Under the pieces are notes generated by a model that had not been told where the DNA came from, did not search any database, and saw only the letters and a program-made list of their open reading frames with translations. The translations under genes and the position numbers were made by a program. Below, piece after piece: positions 26,535 to 34,953 of a stretch of 64,000 bases of DNA. The stretch comes from Streptomyces akebiae. GTDB lineage: Bacteria > Actinomycetota > Actinomycetes > Streptomycetales > Streptomycetaceae. The stretch spans positions 10,044,001 to 10,108,000 of the forward strand of contig NZ_CP080647.1 of the NCBI RefSeq assembly GCF_019599145.1, written 5' to 3'. Each line of letters starts with the position of its first letter. Position 1 is the stretch's first letter.

Positions 26535-28076
26535 ATGCGTGTTCCGATGACGGTGGCCGACTTCCTGGACCGGGCGGAGTCGGGGTTCGCCGACAGCCCC
26601 GGGGTGATCGACGAGCCGAGTCAGCCCGCGGCGCCGGTGGCGCCCTCGACGTACCGACGGCTGGGCGAGCGGGTGCGGGCCTGGCAGGCGGGACTGGACG
26701 CGCTCGGGGTGGGGGAGGGCGAGCGGGTGGCGGTGGTCAGCCACAACTCGGCCCGTCTGCTGGAGCTGCTGTTCGCGGTGCCGATGAGCGGGCGGATCTG
26801 TGTGCCGGTCAACTTCCGCCTGAAGGCGGAGGAGATCGAGTACGTGGTACGCCAGAGCGGCGCCTCGGTGCTGCTGGTCGACCCCGAGGTGCGGGACACG
26901 GTCGCCGACGTCAAGGTGGCGCACCGGTTCACGCTGGGGGAGCAGACGGACACCGAGCTGATGCGGTTCGGGGTGGAGCCGAGGCCCTGGTCCGACCCGG
27001 ACGAGGACGCGACAGCGACGATCAACTACACCTCGGGAACGACCGCGCGCCCCAAGGGGGTTCAGCTCACACACCGCAACATCTGGGTGAACGGGCTGAC
27101 CTTCGGGCTGCACACCCGGGCATGGGAGCGGGACGTGTACCTGCACACGTTGCCGATGTTCCACTGCAACGGGTGGGGGATGCCGTTCGTGATGGCCGGT
27201 CTCGGCGCCAAGCAGGTGGTACTGCGCAAGGTCGACGGCACCGAGATCCTGCGCCGGGTGGACGAACACGGGGTGACGTTGATGTGCGGTGCGCCGGCGG
27301 TGTGGAACGCGGTCCTCGACGCGGCGACCGGCTGGGCAGGACCCGTGCCGGGGCGCGACCGGGTGCGGATCGTGTGCGCGGGAGCGCCGCCGCCGAGCCG
27401 GATGATCCAGCGCGTCGAGGAGGAACTGGGCTGGGAGTTCACCCAGATCTACGGTCTGACGGAGACCTCACCCCTCCTGACGTTCAACCGCGCGCGGCCC
27501 GAGGACGATGCCCTGCGGGGCGAGGAACGGGCGCGGAAGCTGTCGCGGGCCGGCCTTCCGGCACTCGGGGTGAAGCTTCGAGTGGCGGACTCCGGTGAGG
27601 TGATGGCGCGCTCGAACGTGGTCCTCGACGGCTACTGGGAGAAGCCCGAGGAGACCGCCGCCGTGCTGGAGGACGGCTGGTTCCGTACGGGTGACGGCGG
27701 GACGCTCGACCCCGAGGACGGGCATCTGACGATCTCGGACCGGAAGAAGGACGTCATCATCACCGGCGGCGAGAACGTGTCGTCGATCGAGGTGGAGGAC
27801 ACGATCTTCAGCCACCCCGGGGTCGCCGAGGTCGCGGTCATCGGGGTGCCGGACCCCAGGTGGGGCGAGACGATCAAGGCGCTGGTCGTGCGGGCCGATG
27901 GATCGGCCGTGAGCGAGGCCGAGATCATCGCGTACTGCAAGGAGCGGCTCGCCGGGTACAAGGCGCCGACGACTGTGGAGTTCCGAGAGGCCATTCCGCG
28001 GACGGCGACCGGGAAGGTCCAGAAGTTCAAGCTGCGGGAGCCGTACTGGGCCGGGCAGGCCCGGCGGGTCAACTGA
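26535..28076 (+). CDS. acyl-CoA ligase (AMP-dependent synthetase)
   Basis: A 513-aa adenylate-forming acyl-CoA synthetase. The P-loop motif YTSGTTARPKGVQLTHRN (near residues 158-175), the core IYGLTETSPLL, the hinge WFRTGDGGTL and SDRKKDVIITGGENVSSIEV, and the C-terminal Lys motif TATGKVQKFKLRE are all present, so it should be active. The domain pattern matches medium/long-chain fatty-acyl-CoA ligases of the AlkK/FadD type. ATG 26535 has GGGGAG 4 bases upstream. A perfect 17-bp hairpin follows the gene. It appears monocistronic; substrate chain length is unknown. Confidence 0.93.
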   Translation: MRVPMTVADFLDRAESGFADSPGVIDEPSQPAAPVAPSTYRRLGERVRAWQAGLDALGVGEGERVAVVSHNSARLLELLFAVPMSGRICVPVNFRLKAEEIEYVVRQSGASVLLVDPEVRDTVADVKVAHRFTLGEQTDTELMRFGVEPRPWSDPDEDATATINYTSGTTARPKGVQLTHRNIWVNGLTFGLHTRAWERDVYLHTLPMFHCNGWGMPFVMAGLGAKQVVLRKVDGTEILRRVDEHGVTLMCGAPAVWNAVLDAATGWAGPVPGRDRVRIVCAGAPPPSRMIQRVEEELGWEFTQIYGLTETSPLLTFNRARPEDDALRGEERARKLSRAGLPALGVKLRVADSGEVMARSNVVLDGYWEKPEETAAVLEDGWFRTGDGGTLDPEDGHLTISDRKKDVIITGGENVSSIEVEDTIFSHPGVAEVAVIGVPDPRWGETIKALVVRADGSAVSEAEIIAYCKERLAGYKAPTTVEFREAIPRTATGKVQKFKLREPYWAGQARRVN

Positions 28077-28103
28077 CCGGGCGCGGCTGCCGGCGCGGCG
28101 CTG

Positions 28104-28154
28104 CCGTGGGGCGGGGCGGAGCGGACGAAGGCTCGCGTCCGCCCCGCCCCACGG
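28104..28154. terminator. 17-bp perfect stem terminator
   Basis: CCGTGGGGCGGGGCGGA (28104-28120) pairs perfectly with 28138-28154, with a 17-nt loop that can itself form a GCGGACG/CGTCCGC mini-stem. It lies 27 bases after the acyl-CoA ligase stop. It is the most stable hairpin I found in the window. Confidence 0.8.
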
Positions 28155-28215
28155 GTGCGTCAGAGGGACGCCCCGGCGCACTGGACGAGTTGCATGGGCG
28201 TGTCGGTCGGGCCTG

Positions 28216-28413
28216 GCGCGATCACGCCGCACATGGCCGTCGCGCGCCGACCTGGTCACCGGCGACGGCCACTGCCTCACCAGCAACTACCGCGGCGGCC
28301 TCAACCGCGAGCCGTCCTACCCCTCGATCGCCCAGACGCCGGACGGGGCCGTCCACATCGCCTACACCCACCACCGGAAGGTCATCAGCCACATCCGGCT
28401 GTTGCCGTGGTAG
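28216..28413 (+). pseudogene. 3' remnant of an exo-sialidase/BNR-repeat glycosidase
   Basis: Reading in frame to TAG 28411-28413 gives RTWPSRADLVTGDGHCLT..., then GGLNREPSYPSIAQTPDGAV and HIAYTHHRKVISHIRL. This is the well-known C-terminal end of bacterial exo-alpha-sialidase/BNR-repeat proteins (TWP..RDLxTGxGxCLTNN, NRExSYPSI, HIAYTYHR). No start codon or upstream three quarters of the gene is present; a terminator and the end of the acyl-CoA ligase lie directly upstream. It is therefore a degraded remnant, probably left by deletion. The homology statement is from memory of the family, not a search. Confidence 0.7.
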
Positions 28414-28525
28414 CGGACGTCCAAGGGGACATGTCCGTGGGCGAGGCCCCTTCTTCACCTCGCGGCACGATCGTCATGCGACGCGGCACTGCGTTCCGCA
28501 CGGGTCCGCAGGTGCCTGACGGCCG

Positions 28526-28987
28526 CTACGCCAGCCACGTCCCGTCGCGCATGATGACCCGGCCGCGTAGTTCGGGCTCGCCACGCCACGCGCGCGCCGT
28601 GCTCGGGACGACGCGTACGTACACGAAGGAACCCTCTTCCCCGCGTGGATCCCACCCGAACTTGTCGGCGAACGCCTCCGCCGCGCCTTCGGGCACCTCC
28701 TGGTCGGGGAAGCACTCCGCCTCACCCTGGAGGAGCACCACGTCGGCAGTGTCCGGCAACGACAGGCGCACGCGCGGCTCCTCGCGGACGTTCCGTACGG
28801 TCACGGAACCGGCGCCGGTGCACATCCACACCGCTCGCCCGTCCCACAGGAACCACAGGGGCACCTGGTGGGGCCCGTGATCGGGGTGAGCCGTCGCCAC
28901 CCATACGTCACGCTCGCTCACGAGACGCCCCAGAGCGTCGCGCATACGTTCCGCCGTCCTGCGTCGAACGATTGCCGTGGTCTCCAT
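28526..28987 (-). CDS. PPOX-class (pyridoxamine-phosphate-oxidase-like) flavin-binding protein
   Basis: A 153-aa split-barrel protein. RLVSERDVWVATAHPDHGPH then QVPLWFLWDGRAVWMCT and VREEPRVRLSLPD follow the order of the PPOX/F420-dependent oxidoreductase family, which binds FMN, F420 or heme at a dimer interface. Length is typical. It has its own ATG and is surrounded by a sialidase remnant downstream and an MFS gene upstream. The reaction is unknown; many actinobacterial members use cofactor F420. Confidence 0.85.
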   Translation of the reverse strand: METTAIVRRRTAERMRDALGRLVSERDVWVATAHPDHGPHQVPLWFLWDGRAVWMCTGAGSVTVRNVREEPRVRLSLPDTADVVLLQGEAECFPDQEVPEGAAEAFADKFGWDPRGEEGSFVYVRVVPSTARAWRGEPELRGRVIMRDGTWLA

Positions 28988-29129
28988 ACGGCCGACCCTA
29001 GTCAGCAGGCGTGAAGCGCACCTGAGGCGCAGGACCTACTCCCAGCGACCGATGAACCCTCGGCTTCTGGCTACGTCAGCGCACCTTGCCCGACTAGGTC
29101 TACGCCTGCGACGACGTCTACGCCTGCGA

Positions 29130-30353
29130 TTATGACTGCGCCTGCGGCTGCGCCACCCGGTCCGACTCCGGAGCCGTAACCGGACGTCGGAGCAGATACA
29201 CGCCCGCGGCCGACACCAGCGCGGCCATGCACGCGATGAACACGAGCCCGGCGCCTTCCAGGCCCATCGGCTCCGCCAGGAGCCCCACACCGATGACCGG
29301 TACCGAGATGCCCGTGTAGGCCACCACGAACAGTGTCGAGATCACGGCCGCCCGCCGGTCCGCCGCTGTCGCGGCCGCCACGGCGGACAGCGCTCCGCGG
29401 AACGCCAGTCCCTGCGCGGCCCCGCCCACGACGGCGCTCAGCACCACCAGCGCCAGCAGTTCCCAGTGCAGCGCGCCCGCCAGCAGCGCCAGCCCGGTCA
29501 GGAGCCCGGCGCAGCCCAGCGGCAGCGACCGACGCACACCGACCCGTCCGACGGCCAACTGCCCGCCCGTGGAGGCGAAGAAGGCCAGCGCGACGATCAG
29601 CCCGCTCACCGCGTGGTTGTGCACGTCCAGGGACTGGGCGAGGAAGGCCGGGCTGACCGAGGTGAAGACCCCGAACAGGGCGAACCCCACGAAGGAGGCG
29701 GCCGCCGCGGGCCCGAAGACCACCCGCACCGACGGCGGCAGACTGGGCCGCCGTGGTCGTACGGTGGTCAGCGGCCGTCGCTCCCGCACGGTTTCCGGGA
29801 GCCCCAACAGCACGGCCGCCGAGCAGGCCACCAGGGCGAGGTGGAAGGCGAAGGGCAGATACAGCGGCCACCGGGCGTACTGCGCGAGCACTCCGGCGAG
29901 CAGGGGGCCGCAGCCGAGCCCGCCCATGTTCGCGGCGGTCGCCACGAACGTGGCCCGCGAGGCACCGCCGCGCGGTGCCAGCTCCATCACGTACGCCGTG
30001 GCGGCCCCGGTGAACAGGCCGGCCGACAGCCCCGACAACAGTCGCCCCGCGTACAGCCAGCCCAGCGCGGTGGCGCACAGGAAACAGACGGCGCTCGCCG
30101 CCGCGAAACCCAGGCCCCACAACAGCACCGGGCGCCTGCCCACGGCGTCCGAGGCGTTCCCCGCCAGGAGCAGCACACCGATGACCCCGAAGGCGTAGAC
30201 GGCGTAGACCACGGTGACCGTGAGCTCCGAGAAACCGAACTTGTCCTGGTAGAGGCCGTACAGCGGGGTCGGCAGCGTCGTGCCGGCCATGCACACGGCG
30301 AACACCGCCCCACCGAGGGCGCACCGGCGCCAGCGCCCAAGATCACCGTCCAT
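29130..30353 (-). CDS. MFS transporter (efflux-type)
   Basis: A 407-aa permease with 12 predicted TM segments. The loop-2 motif is GNASDAVGRRPVLLWGLG and the start of TM5 carries ANMGGLGCGPLLAG, a variant of the antiporter motif C seen in drug exporters. ATG 30353 is used; the frame extends to 30530 with non-membrane, Gly/Arg-rich sequence. It stops with TAA, unusual here. Just beyond the stop are two 14-bp repeats (GTCTACGCCTGCGA at 29098 and 29116). It diverges from a dehydrogenase gene with 107 bp between starts. The substrate is unknown. Confidence 0.88.
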   Translation of the reverse strand: MDGDLGRWRRCALGGAVFAVCMAGTTLPTPLYGLYQDKFGFSELTVTVVYAVYAFGVIGVLLLAGNASDAVGRRPVLLWGLGFAAASAVCFLCATALGWLYAGRLLSGLSAGLFTGAATAYVMELAPRGGASRATFVATAANMGGLGCGPLLAGVLAQYARWPLYLPFAFHLALVACSAAVLLGLPETVRERRPLTTVRPRRPSLPPSVRVVFGPAAAASFVGFALFGVFTSVSPAFLAQSLDVHNHAVSGLIVALAFFASTGGQLAVGRVGVRRSLPLGCAGLLTGLALLAGALHWELLALVVLSAVVGGAAQGLAFRGALSAVAAATAADRRAAVISTLFVVAYTGISVPVIGVGLLAEPMGLEGAGLVFIACMAALVSAAGVYLLRRPVTAPESDRVAQPQAQS

Positions 30354-30460
30354 ACCGCCGAAGGTAACCCCGGCCACGGCGGCACGCGCCCCGACAGGTG
30401 CCCGCCCCCGCCTCCCCTCCGCACCACAGGCGCCGACCGATGAAACGGCAGACTGTCCGC

Positions 30461-31426
30461 ATGACCCTCCACTGCACCGTGCTGGACGACTATCAGGACG
30501 CCGCCCTGACCCTGGCGGACTGGAGCCCACTCGCCGACCAGGTCGACGTGCGCACGCTCCGCGAGCACATCACCGACCGGGATCGGCTCGTGGCCGAGCT
30601 CGCCGACTGCGAGATCGTCGTCGCCATGCGGGAGCGCACCCCCTTCGACGCCGACCTCCTGCGCCGGCTGCCCCGGCTGCGCCTGCTGATCACCACCGGC
30701 ATGCGCAACGCCTCCATCGACCTGGCGGCGGCGCGGGCCCAGGGCGTGACCGTCTGCGGCACGGCGAGCAGTCCCACCCCGCCCGTCGAACTGACCTGGG
30801 CGCTCCTCCTCGGCCTCGCCCGGCAGGTCAGCGCCGAGAACCGCGCCCTGCGCGAGGGCGGTCCCTGGCAGTCCACCGTGGGCCAGGACCTGCACGGCCG
30901 CACCCTGGGCCTGCTCGGACTAGGCAAGATCGGCAGCCGGGTGGCCCGCGTCGCCACCGCCTTCGGCATGGAGGTCCTGGCCTGGAGCGAGAACCTCACC
31001 GCCGAGCGCGCGGCGGAGGCAGGTGCTCGACTCGCGTCGGACAAGAAGGACCTGCTCGGCCGCAGCGACTTCGTCTCCGTCCACCTCGTGCTGTCCGACC
31101 GCACCCGGGGCCTGCTGGGCGAGCCGGAACTGCGCGCCATGCGCCCGCACGCCCACCTCGTCAACACCTCCCGCGCCGCCATCGTCGACCGGACGGCACT
31201 GCTGCGCGCCCTGCGCGAGGGCTGGATCGCCGGCGCGGGCCTCGACGTCTTCGACAGCGAGCCCCTCCCCGCGGACGACCCCTTCCGCACCCTCCCCAAC
31301 GTCCTCGCCACCCCGCACCTCGGCTATGTCACCGAGCGCAACTACCGCACCTTCTACTCGGAAGCGGTGGAGGACATCACCGCCTTCCTCGCCGGAGCTC
31401 CCGTCCGGCAGTTGGCGGGCGGGTAG
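30461..31426 (+). CDS. D-2-hydroxyacid dehydrogenase (NAD-dependent)
   Basis: A 321-aa D-isomer-specific 2-hydroxyacid dehydrogenase. The Rossmann motif is GLLGLGKIGSRVARVATAFG, followed by LVNTSRAAIVD (substrate Arg region), GLDVFDSEPL (Glu) and TPHLGY (catalytic His). All three catalytic positions are filled, so activity is expected on a small 2-ketoacid. ATG 30461 is preferred over 30440, though neither has a clear Shine-Dalgarno, so the mRNA may be nearly leaderless. It converges on the PL11 lyase gene, 35 bp away. A role in rhamnose breakdown (lactaldehyde/lactate end) is possible but speculative. Confidence 0.9.
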   Translation: MTLHCTVLDDYQDAALTLADWSPLADQVDVRTLREHITDRDRLVAELADCEIVVAMRERTPFDADLLRRLPRLRLLITTGMRNASIDLAAARAQGVTVCGTASSPTPPVELTWALLLGLARQVSAENRALREGGPWQSTVGQDLHGRTLGLLGLGKIGSRVARVATAFGMEVLAWSENLTAERAAEAGARLASDKKDLLGRSDFVSVHLVLSDRTRGLLGEPELRAMRPHAHLVNTSRAAIVDRTALLRALREGWIAGAGLDVFDSEPLPADDPFRTLPNVLATPHLGYVTERNYRTFYSEAVEDITAFLAGAPVRQLAGG

Positions 31427-31461
31427 CCGCCCGCGGCGTCGAGCAGGTCCGCGGGGCGGGA

Positions 31462-33312
31462 CTACGAGAGGGAACCGCCTCCCGCGTAGGCGATGTTCGG
31501 CCGGGGCGGCCGGGTCATGCCGGCGCCGAGGAAGTAGTCGACGTGGTGGGACTGCATATAGCCCTTGAAGGTCATGGCGTTGCGGTAGGCGGGATTGTGG
31601 GCCGGTGTGTAGAGCCGGGTGGCGGAGGGCCGGTCGGTGGTGAAGACGATCAGTTCGTCGTGGGAGGCGTTGGTGTAGACGGCCTCCTCCCGCCAGTCGC
31701 CGAGGATGTCACCGACGAGGGTGGGGCCGCCCTGCGCGGCGGTGACGGCGCCGTGGTTCCAGGTGCTGACCAGTCGGGGCAGGCTGCCGGTCGGTGTCGG
31801 GCGGGCCGGATCCCACTTCTCGATCTTGCCGTCGTTGAGCAGTTCCACGGTGAGGTCGCCGTCCCACCACAGTCCCAGCTGCGGCCACGGACGCAGTGAG
31901 GTGTTCGGTTCGGTGAGCCTGTCCGAGGGCGCGTTGTAGAGGCCGGAGAAGGACCAGACCTCCATGCCGGGGAAGCGCGGGTCCACGTCGCCGGCCATGC
32001 CCCGTCCTACGTCGGCGGGGCCGCCGCCGTGCTTCCAGAGGACGGAGCCGGTGGCGGCGTCGTAGTAGTACTCCAGCAGGCCGCTCGGATTGTCCTGCTG
32101 CACGCCGTAGCCCTCCAGCCCGGGGCGGCCGGGGTCCATGTCGGCGAGGTGGAAGCGGTCGCCGTGGATGATGCCCTGCGGTGCCATCGAGTAGCGCAGG
32201 GAGCCGTCGCCGTCGAGGACGAACCCGATCTCGGCGACCTCGTCCGTGCCGTCCCCGTCGACGTCGACGGCACGGGTGTTGTGCCCGTCGGGGGCGTTCT
32301 GGCCGCCGCGCAGCCACGTCCACTCCTGCCGCAGCGCGCTGCCGGTGAACCGCCAGGCGGCCATCATCAGATTGAAGGCCCCGTCGTCGCGCCGGTTCTT
32401 CATGTACGCCACCAGGCTCGGCGTGGTGCCGTCGAGATACGCGACGCCGAGCCGCGCGCCCATCGGACCGTCGCCGAGGTAGGTGGTCGGCACCGCGGAC
32501 CAGTTGCGGAGCGCTCCGGTCCGGCCGTCGAGGACCGCCATGAACTGACGCGCGTCGTCCGCGTGCGTCCAGGTCGTCCCGTCGCCGAACCTGACGCCGT
32601 CAGCGATCTTCAGGGCGACCTCGGCACGGCCGTCGCTGTCGAAGTCGTACACGGTGACGCCGTCCCAGTGGCCCACGTCGATCGCGGACGACCCCGGTTC
32701 GATGTTGTTCTGGTTCTGGCTGTTCGGCCCCAGGTCGACGTCCCAGAGGAACTGGCCCCGGCCGCTGTACGCCTCCAGCTTCTGCGGGGAGGTCTGCCGG
32801 TCCACCACGTAGTCGTACTCGCCGTCGCCGTCGAGATCGCCGACCCAGACGAACTTCACCGGACCACCGGCGCGCATCGGCACGCGGACCACCGGCTCCG
32901 TGGCGTGATCGGCCGTCAAGGTGAAGGCCGCGCTGGGAGGCTGCTCCTGCCCGCCCACCACCGGAACGACCCGGTAGCTGTTGGAGCGCGTCAGGTCGGC
33001 CGTGGAGTCGACGTAGTTGGTCCCGCCCGTCAGGGCGCTCGCGTTGAGCTTGACGTAGGCACCACCGCCGGTGGAGCGGTAGACGTGGAAGCCGATGCCG
33101 TCCGGGTCGAGCCCCAGCAGCCGCCAGGAGACCAGCACTTGGGCGGGGCCGGAGCGCACGGCCACGACCCCCCGCCCGAGGTTCTCCATCACTCGCGCGG
33201 CCCGCACCGTCGGCGCCTCGTCGGCCGAGGCCGGGGCCGCGCCGGGCGAGGTGAGGCTCGTGGCCCCGACGGCCAGCGCGGCACAGACGGACAGCGAGAA
33301 AGGCATGCGCAT
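31462..33312 (-). CDS. secreted rhamnogalacturonan lyase, PL11
   Basis: A 616-aa exported lyase. The signal peptide is MRMPFSLSVCAALAVGATSL and beyond, ending near APASA. An FnIII-like start (VSWRLLGLDPDGIGFHVYRS) precedes an eight-bladed propeller with Ca-binding loops DLDGDGEYDY, DFDSDGRAE and DVDGDGTDE, and conserved HGDRFHLADMDP and TFKGYMQSHHVDYFLG segments. All of this matches YesW/YesX-type rhamnogalacturonan lyases, which cut the rhamnose-galacturonate backbone of pectin RG-I. ATG 33312 has GGAGG 5 bases upstream. An operator-like sequence lies at 33361-33378. It supplies rhamnosyl fragments that fit the GH78 and transporter genes 10-30 kb away. Confidence 0.93.
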   Translation of the reverse strand: MRMPFSLSVCAALAVGATSLTSPGAAPASADEAPTVRAARVMENLGRGVVAVRSGPAQVLVSWRLLGLDPDGIGFHVYRSTGGGAYVKLNASALTGGTNYVDSTADLTRSNSYRVVPVVGGQEQPPSAAFTLTADHATEPVVRVPMRAGGPVKFVWVGDLDGDGEYDYVVDRQTSPQKLEAYSGRGQFLWDVDLGPNSQNQNNIEPGSSAIDVGHWDGVTVYDFDSDGRAEVALKIADGVRFGDGTTWTHADDARQFMAVLDGRTGALRNWSAVPTTYLGDGPMGARLGVAYLDGTTPSLVAYMKNRRDDGAFNLMMAAWRFTGSALRQEWTWLRGGQNAPDGHNTRAVDVDGDGTDEVAEIGFVLDGDGSLRYSMAPQGIIHGDRFHLADMDPGRPGLEGYGVQQDNPSGLLEYYYDAATGSVLWKHGGGPADVGRGMAGDVDPRFPGMEVWSFSGLYNAPSDRLTEPNTSLRPWPQLGLWWDGDLTVELLNDGKIEKWDPARPTPTGSLPRLVSTWNHGAVTAAQGGPTLVGDILGDWREEAVYTNASHDELIVFTTDRPSATRLYTPAHNPAYRNAMTFKGYMQSHHVDYFLGAGMTRPPRPNIAYAGGGSLS

Positions 33313-33360
33313 GACAACCTCCGTCGGGCAGGAAACCGTGAACCGATGGAACCGGGTGGG

Positions 33361-33378
33361 ACTTAAACCGTTTACACG
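33361..33378. promoter_or_regulatory. operator-like palindrome upstream of PL11
   Basis: ACTTAAACCGTTTACACG contains TAAAC-C-GTTTA, a perfect inverted repeat around one base (33364-33374), and shares ACTTAAAC with the two repeats upstream of the MFS/GH78 operon (5318, 5331). It lies 49 bp upstream of the PL11 ATG, a position fitting a LacI-type repressor. Confidence 0.55.
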
Positions 33379-33565
33379 TCTGTGATGGAAGCACCGCCGG
33401 ACACGAGCGTCAAGGTTCACGAGACGTCAACGTCCATGGAGTTCAAGGGCATTGACGCGTCGGTCCACCCCTCCGGCACCGCCTGGAAACGCTTTCAGAA
33501 TGTATGCCGGGGCCGGTCGGTGAAATCCCGTTGCCGGAAGCGATCTCCGTCACTACGGTCGGCGC

Positions 33566-34255
33566 ATGGCGGACGACGAACCCACACGCGCGGCACGGCT
33601 GCTGGACGCCCAGGCGAAGGCCGTACGGCTCTTCGCCGAGATGGAGGAGCGCGGTCTCGTCGCCCCCGGCGAGGGGGAGCGCGCGGTCAGCGACCGGGTC
33701 CGGGACCTGGCGAACGAACTGTTCGGCACCACCCGCCACTGGCACAAGAGGATCGTGCGCTCCGGCCCCAACACGCTGAAGCCCTACCGGGAGAATCCGC
33801 CGGACCGGGTGATCACCGCGGACGACATCGTGTTCGCCGACTTCGGCCCGATCTTCGAGGAGTACGAGGCCGACTTCGGCCGGACCTTCGTCCTCGGCGA
33901 CGACCCGGCCAAGCACCGGCTCCGCGACGACCTGCCACGCGTCTTCGCGGCGGGCCGAAGGTTCTTCGAGGCCGACCCGGACATCACCGGAGCACGGCTG
34001 TACGCCGAGGTGGAGAGGCTGGCCGAGGAGGCGGGGTGGGAGCTGGGCGGCTGGCACGCCGGCCACCTGGTCGGCGAGTTCCCGCACGAGTGGATCGAGG
34101 GCGCGGACGTGGAGTCCTACATCACCCCCGCCAACACCACGCCGCTGCGCCGCACCGACAAGGCCGGGCGCCGCTGCCACTGGATCCTGGAGATCCATCT
34201 CATCGACACCGAGCGTGAGTTCGGCGGTTTTCACGAAGAACTTCTCACCCTCTGA
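33566..34255 (+). CDS. M24-family (pita-bread fold) metallopeptidase-like protein
   Basis: A 229-aa protein with the creatinase/aminopeptidase P core. FADFGPIFEEYEADFGRTF provides the two metal-binding Asp residues, GWHAGHLVGEFPHE a His, and WILEIHLID a Glu, in the family order. It lacks the usual N-terminal creatinase domain and is short even for a catalytic domain, so the activity (Xaa-Pro peptidase or a non-peptidase hydrolase) is uncertain. ATG 33566 follows a 250-bp gap shared with the divergent PL11 gene. Confidence 0.8.
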   Translation: MADDEPTRAARLLDAQAKAVRLFAEMEERGLVAPGEGERAVSDRVRDLANELFGTTRHWHKRIVRSGPNTLKPYRENPPDRVITADDIVFADFGPIFEEYEADFGRTFVLGDDPAKHRLRDDLPRVFAAGRRFFEADPDITGARLYAEVERLAEEAGWELGGWHAGHLVGEFPHEWIEGADVESYITPANTTPLRRTDKAGRRCHWILEIHLIDTEREFGGFHEELLTL

Positions 34256-34332
34256 CCAGGGTCGCGCATCCTCTCGCGAACCTCGGTGGAAGACCGGGGC
34301 AACCATCCGTCTCCCTCGTGGGTCACATCCTG

Positions 34333-34352
34333 TGAGAGCAAAGACGCTCTCA
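34333..34352 (+). promoter_or_regulatory. 5'-leader hairpin of the SapA-like gene
   Basis: TGAGAGC and GCTCTCA (34333-34339 and 34346-34352) form a perfect 7-bp stem with loop AAAGAC. It ends 9 bases before the AGGGGG ribosome site of the SapA-like gene. It may stabilise the leader or bind a regulator, since it is also an inverted repeat in DNA. Confidence 0.45.
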
Positions 34353-34370
34353 TGGCTACAAGGGGGAAAT

Positions 34371-34820
34371 ATGAGAAAAGCACGTAATGTCGTGACGATG
34401 GGGGCCTTAGCCGCACTCGCGGTGGGCGCCTCGACCGCCTTCGCCACGACGGCCTCCGCCGCACCCAACGTCACCCCGCAGGGCGTCTGCGGCAGCGCCT
34501 ACAAGACCGTGAACTCGGCGCCCGTGGGCTCGTTGGGCACCGTCTACCTGACCTACAACTCCTCGAACGGCGAGAACTGCGTCGCGACCATCCGCAAGAA
34601 CCCGGGCACGCTCAAGCCCATGTCCACGTGGGTCTACGTCCCCGCGACGGACGAGTACGCGGGCGACTCCGACAGCTACTCCTCCTACGCGGGGCCGGCC
34701 TACGTCTACGGCAAGGGCTACTGCGTGAGCTGGGGCGGCAGCATCGACAACGTGTACGTGTCGGTGGAGAACTCCAACTGCGGTTCGCTGAAGGAACACC
34801 GGGTCACCGAGATCCGCTGA
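34371..34820 (+). CDS. sapA: SapA-like secreted spore-associated protein, TTA-containing
   Basis: A 149-aa secreted protein. The signal peptide (MRKARNVVTMGALAALAVGA, ending near ASAAP) is followed by GVCGSAYKTVNS, VYLTYNSSNGENCVATIRKN, SYSSYAGPAYVYGKGYCVSW and GGSIDN. These segments recall spore-associated protein A of Streptomyces coelicolor, a small Cys-containing spore-surface protein. ATG 34371 has AGGGGG 6 bases upstream. Codon 13 is TTA (34407-34409), so translation should depend on the bldA leucyl-tRNA, consistent with expression during sporulation. The symbol is by family resemblance; other SapA paralogues may exist in the genome. Confidence 0.8.
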   Translation: MRKARNVVTMGALAALAVGASTAFATTASAAPNVTPQGVCGSAYKTVNSAPVGSLGTVYLTYNSSNGENCVATIRKNPGTLKPMSTWVYVPATDEYAGDSDSYSSYAGPAYVYGKGYCVSWGGSIDNVYVSVENSNCGSLKEHRVTEIR

Positions 34821-34837
34821 TCCGGCCCGTCACCCGG

Positions 34838-34892
34838 CCGTGAGTTCCCGCACCGCCTCCTCGTGAGACGTACCTGGCGCGGGAACTCACGG
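34838..34892. terminator. terminator after the SapA-like gene
   Basis: CCGTGAGTTCCCGC (34838-34851) pairs perfectly with 34879-34892 over 14 bp, with a 27-nt loop, starting 18 bases after the SapA-like stop codon. It lies just before the promoter region of the next gene. Confidence 0.6.
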
Positions 34893-34899
34893 CACCGTG

Positions 34900-34913
34900 T
34901 TGAACACGTTCAA
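34900..34913. promoter_or_regulatory. TTGAAC-N2-GTTCAA inverted repeat upstream of the epimerase gene
   Basis: TTGAACACGTTCAA has 6-bp perfect arms around AC and lies 40 bp upstream of the epimerase ATG, followed by an A-run (CAAAAAAGCG). This is a common form of TetR-type operator in Streptomyces; no TetR gene is adjacent, so the regulator is unknown. Confidence 0.5.
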
Positions 34914-34953
34914 AAAAGCGCTACCCTGAGGTCGAGCCGACCGAGGGGGTTCG

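Noticed and set aside
28155..28880. Rightward open frame over the sialidase remnant and the PPOX gene
   Set aside because: Its frame differs from the sialidase-like frame and its second half is antisense to the PPOX gene; residue composition is artefactual.
29098..29129. Two GTCTACGCCTGCGA repeats next to the MFS stop codon
   Set aside because: Only two short copies, with no symmetry, no matching site elsewhere in the window and no nearby promoter; I do not assign a function.
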